DNA of 64,000 nt from Pholiota molesta (GCA_014925825.1 JACGCK010000011.1:682001-746000); one strand, 5' to 3'; shown: positions 1-13,143, numbered from the stretch's first letter. The notes: generated by a model from the letters alone, not told the origin. Made by a program: numbers and translations.

Positions 1-788
1 AAGGCCTTGCTTGCGGCAGGACACGAGGTTATCGACTGGAAGCCATTGAAGCACGAAGAAATTTATACGACGGCCGGTGCAATCTGGAGCGCAGCTGCCG
101 CGGAAGATTTTCGCGTCACGACCGCACCGAGTGGCGAGCCCGTGATAGCGAGCATGGATCTATCTGCCGAAGATTCCGACGTCGTTCCTCTCAATGGGAC
201 CCCCCAATTCCGCCCGGTCCCTAATGGCGCCTCAGCGTATGAGCTGTGGCAGGTGCAGAAGAGGAAACGCGATATCCGCCAGGAGTACCTTGATTATTGG
301 AATGCGACTGTTGCTGTTACGGGCACTGGACGTCCTGTTGACGCCATCATATCTCCTTGTGCAGCATATGTTGCGCCTCCTCATGGATTAAACAAGTACA
401 TTTTCTGGATCTCTCACCTCTTTATGTGATATGCTGATGATGGTTCTTTAGGAGCGCTGGATATACCACGATTTGGAATCTCTTGGACTATGTAGCCCTC
501 GTGGTTCCTACAGGGCTGTTCGTTGATCCTGTGTTGGACGCTCCTAAACCCGCACACGATTTCTATGGACCCATAGACGAAGCTAACTATAACAATTGTG
601 CGATATCTCCAATTTCTTTCATTCTGGGTTGAGTCCTGATGAAGAAACTTTCAGATAAACCCGAAACGTTCAAAGATGCGCCCATTAGTATCCAAGTTGT
701 AGGGAGAACATTGGAAGAGGAGGCTGTCATTGCTATGAGCGAGATTGTTGATGCTGCGCTGAAGAAAGCACCAGGATCGAAGTTGTGA
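1..788 (+). CDS. Amidase (acetamidase-like), 3' part
   Basis: This is the C-terminal part of an amidase-signature hydrolase, a family that cleaves carboxylic amides to acid and ammonia. The reading frame is open from base 1, so the gene starts outside the window and the catalytic Ser-Ser-Lys region is not visible. Two introns are clear, 396-451 and 598-654. Splicing them gives HGLNKSAGYTTIWNLLDY followed by ALVVPTG and, after the second join, PISIQVVGRTLEEE, all hallmarks of the C-terminal half of fungal acetamidases. The frame ends at TGA 786-788. It converges on the unknown gene whose stop is at 1229. The family call is firm; the substrate cannot be deduced. Confidence 0.9.
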
Positions 789-1228
789 TCGAAGGAAGGA
801 AAGCTCAGATTTATTACTGGCGTCTTCTGCGTCAGCGATATTAGACCCAATGACGGGTAGGGTATGTACTTGTGTAAGATAGATTCAACTCAGAAGGTCA
901 AATATTTATGACGATAGATCAATATTTTGAATTTGAAGTTTCAGTATCAGTTAAACTGGCATACAAATCTGGAGGACATTGAGGGAAAAAGGTAACGCCG
1001 ACATATTTAGTTAATACATACAACAGGGAAACAAGTACACCATATCCACAGCTACGAGCCCGGAGACTAAAAAAGAGGCTAGCTTCAGAGTATTGAGCAC
1101 GATCGACAAGACCCCACCCAACGTCTATCAATCAGAAACAATCTAGAAGAGAACGAAAAAGACATGAAAGCATGCCGCACAGCTATCTAAAACGAATACC
1201 GATTGTCCTAAACGACCGAAAGTCGCAT
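789..1228. other. Convergent 3' intergenic region
   Basis: This AT-rich stretch lies between the stop codons of two convergent genes. The short open frames here have no start context or family resemblance. It probably holds the 3' UTRs of both genes. Confidence 0.6.
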
Positions 1229-4200
1229 TCAGTTCATATCCTCCCAAGCAGGTCTGGGAGCTCCAATAGAAAGCTTGCCAAGCTGCTTCCTCTGCTTGAG
1301 GTTCTTCACCTCCGTGTTGATCAAATCGCGGAGACGCTCTAAGTCTACGCTGCGCTCAGCGCGTGACCCCATGAGGACGTTGCGCCAGATACCCGCCGCG
1401 GCAACCGAGTTATCGATAGGCGCCTGCATGGGACGGTGAAGCCTGACCATCTTTTGCACAAGGTGGTCGGGACTGGGGTACATGGCGTTTGGCCAGGCGA
1501 CACGAATAGCGAACCACCATCCGAGAGGCTAGAGTTCGAATATTAGCTACCTAACACTCTTAGGATATGAAGAGCAGAGACGTACGCGGCCATCAGGGAG
1601 CGTTCGCTCGGGATATGAGTCGTAGGTAGTGAGGCCACCTTCAGGTAGAGAGAACCTATCGACACAATTGTTGAGTTTCCGTAGTCTGACATGAAAAGGT
1701 AGGAAACATACCTATGGACCACCCAATGGTTAGGATCTGACCTATGCTTCGCAAGCACCACGATCAACCTCGGCATGCCCTCCAGCCCAAACGGAGTCCA
1801 TAAATCCCTCAGCATCCCACAGGCATCCCCGTGCCGTCCGTTAAACACCGAATTGCTGATCGCATCCGCAATATTAGGAGGCACGAACAGCCTGTCCACC
1901 ACGCCCTGCGGGCTGTCCGTAAGCCGCGCGCGCACGTAGCGCTTGTACGCCTGCGTGGACCAGACGCTCAGCGCGACTTCATCGACTTGCTGCCCGCGCG
2001 TGGTGCTGTTCAGCGCATGCTCCAGCTCGCTCATGGGCCAGATCATAGCCCAATTCAGCAGTCGCGCGTGGATGCGCTGCCACGGCGAGAGTTGTGGTGC
2101 CTCGGTGCTGTATTCGACTGTGTTCCACGGCCCTTGGGGATGCACTGTCATTTCATTCTCGGCGCCTTCTGGTAGAGCGGGCAAAGGAGGAGAGCCCGAG
2201 CGATTGGCGTCCTGGTATATGTCGGCGTTGGTATCTGGAATCGTAGGGAGGCCGGATTGGGGTATATTCCTATCTTCATCATAAATATCGTCCATCTCGT
2301 CGTGCTGCGCGAGTTCCCATGATTTATGTGAGCGCGCAGATTGGCTGCCCTGAGGCCGCTGCCTGAGTTTGTATAGTTGTTGTTCGAGGTATTGTTCACC
2401 GGTAGAATCTTCTCTTCCAACTTCGGAGAATTGGGAGCCACTGTGCGCTAGCGAGCGGGTTTCTGCATCAGTGTGAACGTGCCGCGGCATCTCTGTCTCC
2501 GTCTTCTCTTCTTCCCATTCGTTGATAGGGTTGCCATCTTCATCTAAGAATACGTCGTGCTCTTCAGCCTGTTGGTACATCGAGTCCGCCAGGGTACCAG
2601 TCGGCTGCGTTTGAATGTTGACGGTTTGGGTTTGCGGAGTTTGAGTTGATTCATCGGGTTCATAGGCAAATCGTGACCCATCAGGATTGAAAGACCTGTC
2701 ATGGACTTTCAAGCCCTCAATCTTGGGACCCAGACTCTCAATTCGCTGTTGCATGAGTAACATTTCTCGTTTGAGATCAGAAGCCCATTCAGGGGGATCC
2801 TGCTGACAATGAACGATAAATAAGAGAGTAAAGCAACGTTCAAGAAATGAAAATACCTCATTGGAATATTCGGGTCGGAGGTGCACGCTAGGGTCGTGAT
2901 CATGAAACGATTTTCTATATTGCTTAATCGACTGTTGCAGGAAAGGATAAGCCTTGAAAATATCGGCAGCAAAAGCCAGGTAAGGACTCACCTCATGATC
3001 GTATTTCATACCCAGTTTCTTAATTCTCTGCCTGACAGCCTTTCTCAGAGCCTTCTTCACAACGTCATGCTGCGACGGGTCGCTTTCCTGGTGAAGGAGA
3101 ACGCATAACTCCATATCATGGAAGTGATTCGTAACTTCTGGTTCTAAAGAGGCGGCATAATACGAAGTGCGAGGAGTGCGTGTTGCCAATGCCTCATTGA
3201 CGATCCTAACTTGCTCAGGATCCAACTCATCTGGCGAACGGGGTCTGCTTGGCGTAGGTGTGTTGTCCCCTTGGTCTCGTTCCACCCTGCTAGCGCGAGA
3301 AGCTCTCGATCCCGTCGCAGATGGCTGCTTCGCCACAGAAATCTGTGACATAGGTTTGCCACCCTCCATTTGGGACAGAGCTCGGCTTTGCGGAGATTTG
3401 GGGGCTTGGTTCGAAAGAGATTTAGAAATTACTGAAGGTGTTTTTACGGGTTCTGGGGGTATAGAAAGAGCGCGCCCTCGAACCGCAGCGAAGAGGAGGT
3501 CTTCTTGAGTGGGTGCGTGGCGGTAAGGAGAAAATGGCCGGTTTTGGTGCCCAGTAGGACCGCCGCCTCCTGACATAACCGAACCAGGAGGTGGGGACCG
3601 ACCTGCCGAAATGATAGCCCAATTAGTACGATGCATGTTAAGATCACGTATGACATACTGCTGTTCGCATACTGCGGCTTTCCAGCAAATAATTGCATCC
3701 TCGGAGAGCCTGCTTGCGAAGGAGAATCCGAAGGTGAGATGGATGGTGCTTTCGAACGTGCACGTGATTGAGGAGAGCCGATAACGTCGTTGTCGCCCAT
3801 TCGACTTTCTGGCAAGGGAGGGTATACAGTACCCTCTCGAGTGACTCTGGATCGTCCGGAAAACGGAGACCAAGGGCGCTGATCTGTGGCTGCTCTGCTT
3901 TGAACGGGGGATTGAGGTTTGGGCGTCTGCACAATGGGACGGGTCAATATAGGAGTTAATCAACTGGTGAGTTCTCACGCACGGCCGCTAAATTACGATT
4001 AGAAGCATTGGACGGGGAACCACGAGACGGGGCGTGGACGTCGATATTTACGGACGTTGGTCGGACAGTTCCGCCATTATCCGAAGCGGGTGGACCTGAC
4101 GTCAACCCAGCGGGGTATGCAGACAACCCTCCTTGGGTCAAAGCAGTATGATTTCCGTTGACCCCACTATTCCAGGCCTCCCCATTTCCGTCAGGATTGA

Positions 4201-4742
4201 TGAGTTCAGTCCAGTTTGGCTGTGTGTACAACGGTTGGAAACGTATAAAAGGTAAACGTATTCGGGTGAACGTACGTTCCATGTATTATTGGCATACGGA
4301 TTATTGGAGGCTGTAGGTTGGTCATCGGTAGGTAGAGGTCCAAAGTTGCCGAACGAAGGGCCAGAGTCGTACGATTCGTACTTCGGACCTGGAGGGTCAT
4401 TGGGACCTGGTTCGCGCTAGAATGATGGTTAGGAGCGTAGAACTAAGGAGCTGGTATTATGGCGCGCACCACTGGCATATCTCCCATTTCCGACCTTTCG
4501 CCAACTTGGATATTGGAATGAGCATCGTCGCCCTCATAGACCTCTCCAACGTGGCTGGGCGCTCTGGAACCATTTCCCTGAGGAGGAAGTTCAAGAAGGC
4601 TTTCGTTGATTCTGCTTCTTGGAGTAGGAGAGAAGACTTGAGGGGTACGTGAGCCATTGCGCACAGACTCGGGCTTTCGTGGGTATTCATCAGGGTCTGC
4701 GATTGACCGAGGCGGTGTATTGTCCGGAGTGTCATCTGCCAT
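1229..4742 (-). CDS. Uncharacterised long Ser/Pro-rich protein
   Basis: I do not recognise a domain. The chosen start is the ATG at 4742 (MADDTPDNTPP). Eight exons fit, with introns at 4417-4469, 4220-4275, 3927-3982, 3603-3658, 2803-2856, 1656-1711 and 1529-1585. The join predicts 1041 residues and leaves no frame conflict. The first ~450 residues are low-complexity (Ser, Pro, Arg, Gly). Next comes an ordered helical stretch beginning about at EVTNHFHDMELCVLLHQ, then an acidic Gln/Glu-rich linker. The C-terminal ~250 residues look folded, with conserved-looking WFAIRVAWPNAMYPSPDH and a basic coiled tail. Intron 2803-2856 is 54 nt and in frame, so an open frame runs through it. The protein could be a scaffold or regulatory protein, but that is only inference. 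No signal peptide or membrane segment is apparent. Confidence 0.8.
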
Positions 4743-5267
4743 TCCCGCTAGGAATTTCAATACTAACAACCATTATTATAAGTGGAGTTCAGGGTATATG
4801 AGGTCATGAAAGGCTGGTAATACCTTTCTCGTTGGGCGCTGTGGGCACATAATGAGCGCTATATGACAGATGGAAGCTGTTCAACACATACCTGGCGTGG
4901 AAGAACGTAGTTTCATGTGTGCAAGCACATCTTGGCCTTGTACCGACATCGAGTAATTATGGGTTTGTGGAGTTGGAGGGATTGTGATGAGTTACGAGGG
5001 TATTTGGTGGGTTAAATTGGCGTTTTTGAAAGGCGAGGGTGTAAATGGAACTGTGGTATCCGCGGGTATAAAGTCTGAGGAGAAACGTGAGATTGAAGAG
5101 AGGATATCGCAAGGGTTGGAAGATGTAACTTTAGAAGCGTTGGAGAACAATTCCAAGGCGCCGAAATGAGATAATAATTCGAACTGTGTACAAACAAGAA
5201 CAAGCAACAGGGTCCTCACAGCATTTAGGCGTTTTCCTCACGCCGTCCCTGAGTATTCTTCGGACAA
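4743..5267. other. Intergenic region (promoter side of the unknown gene)
   Basis: This is the 5' flank of the gene starting at 4742 and the 3' flank of the F-box-like gene. A 61-codon plus-strand frame at 4984-5169 has no recognisable feature. No clear TATA element stands out. Confidence 0.5.
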
Positions 5268-7483
5268 TTACTTTTTCATTTCACAATGCCCCACTGGTCG
5301 ACCAGACACATGGAAGTTCTGTAAGTCATCCAGCCTTGAAAATTTGGGGAAACACGCTTCACGTTTCCACGTATCCTGAAATACTTTTTGTGCTAGATAT
5401 AATCCACAAATCCAGTATTCATCTACCGATTCTGCGATAAACTCACAGCTCGGGATAGAATAGCACGATGAATACAAGGTGACGCTAATGATTGGGAGCT
5501 TACATTTGTTTAACTCAGTAGGTCCGCGCCCCCCATAAGGGAATCGCTGATCGACTTCAACGTCCAGATCCAGCAATTCCGAAGTACGGCGGCCATAGAT
5601 CTCTACTGTCGCATAACATAAAGGATCCAAAGTAGATCAGCTTCACGGAATGTCGTTTAATGATTATATACTAGACATGGAAGAGGGTGCCGCATTCCGC
5701 TCTTGATTCGGTCTTAACGATATGACATCTACCACTGCTGAAACTGTATCTCGAGCTTTGCTCGAGCTGCCGTCGCCTTGGCTGTTCAAAAGTAAGTATG
5801 TAAGTGTCATATAGAAGATTAATGTGACGTACATGTTTATGTTCTCCCGGACCCTTGACGAGGCCACTAAATTCCTCATGTGGCCTTAGCTTGGGGAGGT
5901 ATCCGCGAGTAGCGCAACGTTCCGTCTGAATGACACCTCAGCATGTAAGAAGAACCACCTTGGACGTGAAGGTATTTCGGCAACCGACTGAAATTTGTAT
6001 ACCTCAAAATAGTTAAGATTTGCGGGATAGTGTCGGCGAGATTAAGTGGGGAATGTCCCAAAAGCCGAGTTCCAGAACGGATATGCTCGTTGAGCCATAA
6101 CTCATCGAGTAAGGGGAGCGCAGATGCACATGTCATGAGTTGAGCCTGCCAAGTTAGACAGTAATATATATAATGAGTATTTGACCAGGACTTATGAAAA
6201 TTATTGTTATGTGACTCACGAAGTCCTTTATGACCTGGTCCACGTTTCTAACCACAACTGGAAACGAAAGTGAACGCAAAAGGTTGCATTCAGCTAGGAA
6301 ATGGAAATCTAAATTTTCTTGGCTCTTGCTCAATGACCTTTGAAATGATTTATATTAGATCTGGATCTATGTTTGGAAGACGAAGATTCTTTAGACTACG
6401 ATGGTGCTGTGGAAGGGCGACATGAAATAGATATGAAAATAGGACATCAGGAGCCGTTTCACCGTGAATTATCGTATTGGATACTCGAGGTGAAGCTAGT
6501 TGAAACGAAAGGGAGTGGAGGCCTCTATACCCATAAATATATTCCAACAGCGACATAGTCAATATGTTGACGGTCAACGACGCGAGCTTTATGCTTGAAG
6601 TCTTCATAAACTGCCAAAAATCGTCGTAATCGGTAGGCACAAAATCCAAGGTCTGAATCGCCAAATGCGTAAGCTGCAACATCCGTCCCATATTTGCTAT
6701 TATTTTTGCCAAATACTGAAGCTGCTGAAATATAGTCTTCGTTATAGACCATAAGACCGAGCCTCGTGAGTCCCGGGATAGTGGAGAGAGCAGATATTAT
6801 GTCCGCCTGGTACCAAGCTATAGATTCATCGTCATCGCGAGCAGCCATAATGTCCCATCTATATATTTTATTAGATCATAGGGATGTTATAGGTCATAAG
6901 ATGTAGGTCACCTAACGGAGGTTACTCGCGCGAAAGAAGATACGGCAGGATTCAGATATGCTCTCAACTCTGCCACAAGTTGATCATACTCTTTCGATCT
7001 CTGTTGCTCAATTTTGGCTGCATCGGCATTGAGTCCGAATTGACTGAAGCCCCAACGGACGTCGTTCCTCAGCCTGTACAGCGGACTAATCTGCAAACAT
7101 CTCCCATTTTCCTGCAGGAGGCCAGGCGGATCGCGACAGTTGGCGCAAAGGGGGATTGACATGGACCAAGTCCCATGCTAACCTGATATGCACGATGCAA
7201 AACAGATATTTGACCAATATGTCGTTGAATAGCTTGCATGTTAAGCGCGCTGCGTAGGCAGTTTTATTGCGGTTCAGCCTTTCCGCATTGGACTCTGCGA
7301 GACGCTATTGCTGTGCGAATCAGATTGTTGACTCTGAACGGCCTATTAGCATTAATTAGAGCCTTTAAATTAGAGGATATCGATACATTTTGGAGGTAAT
7401 GCTGGATAATTAGTACCTACCAGTTCACTGCAGATAATGTCCAGCACATCATACGGCAATGACGCAAGGACCTGAGGAGCCAT
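5268..7483 (-). CDS. F-box-like / leucine-rich protein
   Basis: The start at 7483 gives MAPQVLASLPYDVLDIICSEL, an F-box-like helix that would dock on Skp1 of an SCF ubiquitin ligase. Exon 1 (7421-7483) joins in phase to 7304 and reads RLAESNAERLNRNK, then RLTCKLFNDILVKYL, the usual second F-box helix of mushroom proteins. Downstream open segments (about 6908-7100, 6350-6848, 5876-6136, 5520-5630 and a last segment ending 5268) carry leucine-rich text such as LTRLGLMV, LHSLSFQLAS and LPLLDELWLNEH. Exons 1-2 and the join near 6860-6905 are well supported. The inner joins are tentative; one near 6710-6750 needs an unusually short intron (~34 nt), so a lesion there is possible. The substrate is unknown. 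Confidence 0.6.
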
Positions 7484-8248
7484 TTTGTCGGGATTCGGTA
7501 TAAATCAAAGGTGGGGGAGCTCAAAAGATGTGGGCAGAGACTGGGTTTACAAGGCTTATCCGATTCTTATCGGTGAAGATGTAGAAGCTTATAATCCTCC
7601 CAGCTTGGATTATAGACCAAATATCTATTTATAGATATTGATAGGAATTGCTGGCGCCAGCATTGGGCGCCAGCTTGTGCCAGCCCTCTTCAACTTGCTT
7701 TGATGCTACTTCTGACGCGTCTCTTAGTTCAAGTATCACTACATTGACATCTAACCGTTCTCATCAATCCCTGCTGTTTTCATGCCGTTGAACTTGTTCG
7801 TCTTGTATTCGTCGTTGCTCTGGGAATGGAAATTATGCTTTGAATGAACGCCGAATTACTATCCCAGGACGAGGGCACAACGGTGTGTGGTAAGCGGAAG
7901 GACAGCTCTCACATAAGAGTCTTCGCATACGCTACCTCGATGCGTTCAAAGTACATAGGAGTCCTACGTTTTGGACCCAACAGTAAATTCGTGCCACAAA
8001 ACGCATCAAGGGCTAACGAGGCAAGCACCTCCTTAACTAAACTACTAAATGTCAATACAGAAAAACTCCGAGTCCATGCCAGTGAAGTAAGTAAGTAAGT
8101 ATGTACCAGCGACCCTGGGAGGGGGCCAATAATTAACAGATACTCGTATCAAGTGTGTCCACACAAAAAAACGCAATGCAGAGTACTACATCCTTAGATC
8201 GTCGCCGTCATTATCTATTACACATCAAATGGTTCCATCCCAAATCCC
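7484..8248. other. Intergenic region between two minus-strand genes
   Basis: This region separates the F-box-like start from the protease stop. It contains two short palindromes, listed separately, and a GTAA-type run near 8090-8104. The small frames have no family resemblance. Confidence 0.5.
7621..7660. repeat. Two adjacent palindromes upstream of the F-box-like gene
   Basis: Positions 7621-7638 form an AT hairpin, with ATATCTAT pairing with ATAGATAT around TT. Positions 7651-7660 are the perfect palindrome CTGGCGCCAG, and its core GGCGCC recurs just after it. They lie 140-180 nt upstream of the F-box-like ATG, so they could be protein-binding or cruciform sites. That role is inference. 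Confidence 0.5.
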
Positions 8249-10562
8249 TCAGAAATTCAGCGCAAACAGCGCAGAGACCACAGAGCCGAACACGAGGGCG
8301 GCCGACGCGCCCGTCAACACCGCACCGCCTAAGAAACAGGGTCAGCCCACGCTCACAAATCCGCACCAAAAAAAAACAAAAAAAAACACAGCGAAGGAAC
8401 TCAAAAAAGAAAGAAAAGGTAAGAAAACGCACTCTTAGTCGTACCACTTGACGATCCCGTGGAGCTCGTATCCGCAGCGCCCGAGCCGCTGGGTGATCCT
8501 GCAGACGCCGACGCAGAGGGTATTGTGAGTGACACGCCAACAGAACTGGTGCCGGACGGCGGAGCAGAGGAGGAGGGGCCCGCACCTGTGCCGCCCGCGA
8601 GCGTGGAGAGCTGCGCAAAGCCAATGGAGGGGGGGTTCGAGCGGAAGACGGAGTAGACGTTTTTCTATTGTAGTTGGAAAGAAAATGTCAAATTAACGTC
8701 GGGAAGTGGAGGGAAGGAGAGGGAGACGTACGAGGAAGGTGTCGCCGACGACCCAGCCGGGGTTGCCCGAGTTCGAGTCGATGTTCGTGCCCTGCGTGAG
8801 GTCGAAGATCGCAGCGATACACAGACTCGCGTCATTAGGCTCCTGGCCAATGTTCATGTCCAGCGGGTTGATGGGCCATAGCGAGCCACCGAACGACAAC
8901 GAGACCTGGAGTTGCGAGGTACAGGCTGTATATCAGAACAAAAGCGAAAAAAGAAGAAAGAAATGGTCAGCGGTGAAAACGGGGACGGGGCCAGGATTGA
9001 ACGGGAAACGTACGGAAGTTGAAGAATCCTGCGTGGCTTTGGGAGTCGGTGCCATTTACTGCTGCCTTGATAGCTGCGACGTCAGCGGTGGGACCACCAA
9101 TGAGTGTTGTACCAGTGTCAATTGCTGAGAGAGCTGCATTGCCCGTCGAGATTTGGACTGTCTGCGAATCGATGGTAACCTCTGACAAGGGAAAAATCAA
9201 ATAAAGAGTCAACATAAATCCAACAACTTTCCAACAAGGTAAATGTTCGCTATGTCTTGGAAAAAATTACTCACTTGACATGGACAAAAGCCAGAAGGAC
9301 GGCGTGCTGGTGGGCATATTGAGAAATTCGACCGAGCCGCTGAACAGCGACGAGTTGGTCCCTCCAAGCGTGAACACGCCGCCTGGCACATCCTGTGTCT
9401 GCGCACTCGCCGACCGCGTCAGCCAGAACGACATTTCCGGGTTAGCGAGCTGGCCATTCGTCGCCAAGGTCTCCCAGAACGGCGTCGCACCAGTGCTGGC
9501 AATGGTACTGAAGGCGAGACCCATGATACCCGAAACAGCGCCATCGAGCAGGCCAGAGGTCAGTTGGTTTACATTGACTACACTGGGTTAGCAAAGTTAT
9601 CGACGCATGGTGGGAGGACCACAGGACTCACGGAACGTCTGATTCGGGACAGTGAACCCGCCCATCGACACCGTATCAGAGCTGAGCAGTCCAGCTACCG
9701 CCCCCGATCCATAGTTAATCTGCACCTGCTGGCCGAGAACCGGGGCTGCATTCGAGTTGGCGTTGCCCGCAGTCGCAGGGCCCGTTTGGAACGTTGATGA
9801 CTGCGCGGACTGGAATATGGGCGTTTGACGGTCGCAGCGCGTACATGAGGTTCCAGCGAGCCAGAGGTCCGAGGAGCCAGTGTCGAGGATGACGTTGAAT
9901 GATTGCGGTCTGTGGGCCAGAAGTCAGTTCGGCATGTCCAATTTCCAGCGTTTACTGTAGTCATAAAGCAGGCATGGTTGATGGCAATGCGATGATGCCT
10001 TGAATGACGGAGTTCAGGGTGAAGACTCGACCTCCTTCGCCAAGGCTTCATTAAGCGATGCCGAGAGTGATCGACGGTGTGCCACCGGTGCCAAGAGCCA
10101 CATAGAAGTGCGCTGGTAGACGCAGTAGTCTTTCTACGTTCGCAGAACAACAGAAATGGAGGAAAGAAAAAAGGACGGAAGAGGTCCTATGCGGGCCTTG
10201 TTCTTTTTCAAAACACAAAAAGCGCAGACTTACGGAGTACCAATTGATATACTACCAAAATAGCTGGCATCATCGTCCTGGAGAAATGGAGGCGATTAAT
10301 CGACAGCAGTGAGACCCACAACAAAGACAAAAACCTGATTTGTGACTGCAATGTCCACAGCAGAACCTCTCCTCCCAATGCCCGCACTCCGGGGCGCTAT
10401 CGGTGTGGCATACCCATATTTCGTGCGGAGGCGAAGAGCCTCTTTTTCGATGTCGAGCTTGCGGTTTGAACTGCGACGGCTGAGGGGGACGTGGATGGGG
10501 TCTAAGCCGAGGGCAAAGGTGGGCAGGAGGAGAAAGGGCAGAGCGAAAGCGAGAGGGGCCAT
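8249..10562 (-). CDS. Secreted pepsin-like aspartic protease, probably GPI-anchored
   Basis: This is an A1-family aspartic endopeptidase of about 510 residues. The start at 10562 opens a hydrophobic signal peptide (MAPLAFALPFLLLPTFALG), followed by a basic propeptide with RR and RRGS sites. The mature enzyme shows YFGSISIGTPPQSF, first catalytic motif ILDTGSSDLWL, flap region INYGSGAVAG and second catalytic motif AIDTGTTLIGG. After the fold comes a Ser/Gly/Thr/Ala-rich linker. The last exon, joined through TTK-SGAV, encodes a short hydrophobic tail ending at TGA 8249-8251, the layout of yapsin-like GPI-anchored proteases. If that last intron were retained, translation would stop early and give a soluble form. 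Intron 9910-10233 is 324 nt, far longer than the others. Likely location is the plasma membrane or cell wall. Confidence 0.88.
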
Positions 10563-13143
10563 GATGGAAGGGGAGAGAAAGGAAGTCGACCTGTCGAGTA
10601 GAAATAAGGGAGAGAAAGGAGTGGAGTCGTCGTGGCTCTGCCACTCGTCAGGACAAGTGTGTAAGAAAGAAAGAAAGCAGCTGCGCAGTTGAGATCGTAC
10701 TCGGCCATCACACCATCTTCTTATTTCCAGCTCCTCCATTCCTCTCCCATTGGTCCTCTGCGGCTGTCCGCAGCAGCCAGTGGCAGTGCACCCATCTGTT
10801 ATTTTCAGCACAACACAGCTAAAAATACCCGGGGCCTGCCACCCACCTATAGCAACCTCCATCGCGACTCGCGCTCTACTTACACTGATCACCCGTCTTT
10901 TTCTCCACTCCTTCTTTCAGTCAATAGTGTATTGGTATCCCAACTGTTGCTCGCTCTCTTAGCGCTTCCGCAAACCCTTCGATTTGATGTTCTAACTGCT
11001 CAATGTGCCTGGATCAAATGACATTAAATGGCGACTAAATACTTCAGAGTCCATACACGTTTTGAGATGCGTTGGGAGGCACGCGATCGTCGGTTCTTTA
11101 GTTATTCAATGGACTAGTCCTTCCCAACTCGACTCCTCGGTTCCCATTGCCTCGACCTCGACGATCTTTGGTAACCGCTGGTGAAGCGCCTTTTGGGTGA
11201 TATCGAACTAAATTTCACCTGTTCATCAGTCAAATGCTGAGTGCTGCATCAGTTTCAAGAGATGGATCAAGCCATACATTGAATTCTCTACAGCCTTAAA
11301 CATTGTAGGTAATAAAGGGCCTCTACAATTGTGATCTGACATGCTAATTCAACGTTCCGCTAGGGCGTTGGATTCAACGCACACGCGCCCGGTGGAAATT
11401 GGCATTAGTGTAATAGTTTGAGCTTGCTATTAAATAAATGGAACAGAATATCGACTTCGGATTCACCAAGCCCGACTCTCATTCAATCTTTATCGGGATA
11501 CGGAAGACCGTACTCGGAATCTTCTCATCCCAAAGCAAAAGAAGCGAAAATCTCCCCACGCGACTCGGAAGCCAGAAACCTCAGCACCCCCCACGCTCAG
11601 CGCAGCGTCAGTCAGTTTTAGCACAACCACACTATAATTAAGAAACAACATTCACACTCTTTTTGTCATTCCCCTATAATTAGAGATCGCACATTACTAA
11701 CTTCTCCGGAGTCTCCCCGTCCAGAGAACGACAGAAACTTCGAATACATAGGACTACTTTAAGCGGGTAGCTAACCATGTATCATGTATGTACACCTATG
11801 TACACCGAGCGTGAAGAGGCGTGAAGCCCACCTGAATTGGTATCGGGTGTACCGCTTGTTACCAGCGCTATTGTTGAACGATTTAGCCTGATACGAATAA
11901 GAGAGATGGTATACTTGGTATACTAGTCGTACAAAGTTCAGCTGTTCACAAGAGATACAGGATGTGTGTACAAGCTCTATCAGCTGTCCAGTATCTATGT
12001 ACCTTCAATTATACCGCTGAAGTTTGAACCGCTTCAAGTTTACACATTCTCTCAACGAGCTATCATTGGAGCTGCCGGGCATACCACCCCGTTGTAAACT
12101 TACGCGGCACGCCCGACTTTCATTATTAGCCTTCGCCATTCCCATAAGTATCCTCCCCGTCAGCGTAAAAGACGCGAAAAGGTTCGTTATACAGGACAAC
12201 GTGCATGTTACCCCGTGGGTGGACCGTGGTAGCCTATAGCTGCCAGTGTACCCGTGTATCATGGACATTAACGCCGATTACTGCGCATAGGCTATGCGAT
12301 TAAAAAGCCAACCGGGACACCGAGTTCGATCTGCATTGCGTACACCTACTTATTATATAGGGGTGGCGTTTACTTGGTTTGGACGAAGTGAGGCTGCTGC
12401 GGTGCTGCGCTTGGAGTATTCATTGTGCGAATCATCGGAGGGCTATGATGTCGTTTCTCAAATTCTCAGTTGTTGACGATGCATTACAGAGTGCTGCGGC
12501 TTGCGGCCGGATTTATAAAAGAAGAACTGGTAATGCTCTACTTAAATTTGAAGCTATGACCAGATTTTGTCTAAACTGGCAGAGATAGTAGTGGCATCTA
12601 CTAGGTGCCAATAGTGCTTCGTGCCCCTATGTAATTGAAAAGAATGTATATATGTATATATGTATCCTCCGCGACAGATATCTGGATTCTGGACTAGAGT
12701 CCCCGTACCGCGCCTCGACACGCGACGCGTGACCGAGTACCAACAGCTCAACTTCCAGAGCGACCAGGAACTTGTTATCCAGAACGACCGGATCCCGATA
12801 AACTGGGTAGCGGTTGTGCATGCCATAGGAACAGCACAATCAGCACGAAAAAGCCATGCAATGAAAATAACGGAGGGAAAGCCGATGTTTATGCAAAGTC
12901 GCATATACTTACTAATAGAGGTCGGGATTCAGTGCATGCACACGGGCGCTTAAAACAATTAGGCGCTCTGAGCAACCAACGCCGAGCCCACGTGGATATT
13001 GGTTGCTTGACAGCAATATTCCAACGGAGTTCCAAGCTTGACTTCAATATTTAGAGAAATATCGTGATAAGTTATAACATCCCTCTAAGTGAGTATTTGT
13101 CAGGTATTTGTAGTCGCAGCTCGGTCGCAGCTGGTCGCAAGCG
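10563..13143. other. Gene-poor intergenic region
   Basis: I support no gene here. Short frames on both strands lack family motifs and conserved splice structure. Visible details are AT-rich microsatellite-like text near 12645-12662 (TATATGTATATATGTAT) and a 9-bp inverted repeat, AGCAACCAA at 12971-12979 against TTGGTTGCT at 12999-13007. The first ~300 nt are probably the protease promoter. Confidence 0.5.

Noticed and set aside
10563..10892. Upstream extension of the aspartic protease frame (MISVSRARV...)
   Set aside because: It would bury the signal peptide 110 residues inside the protein. The ATG at 10562 gives a proper secretion signal.
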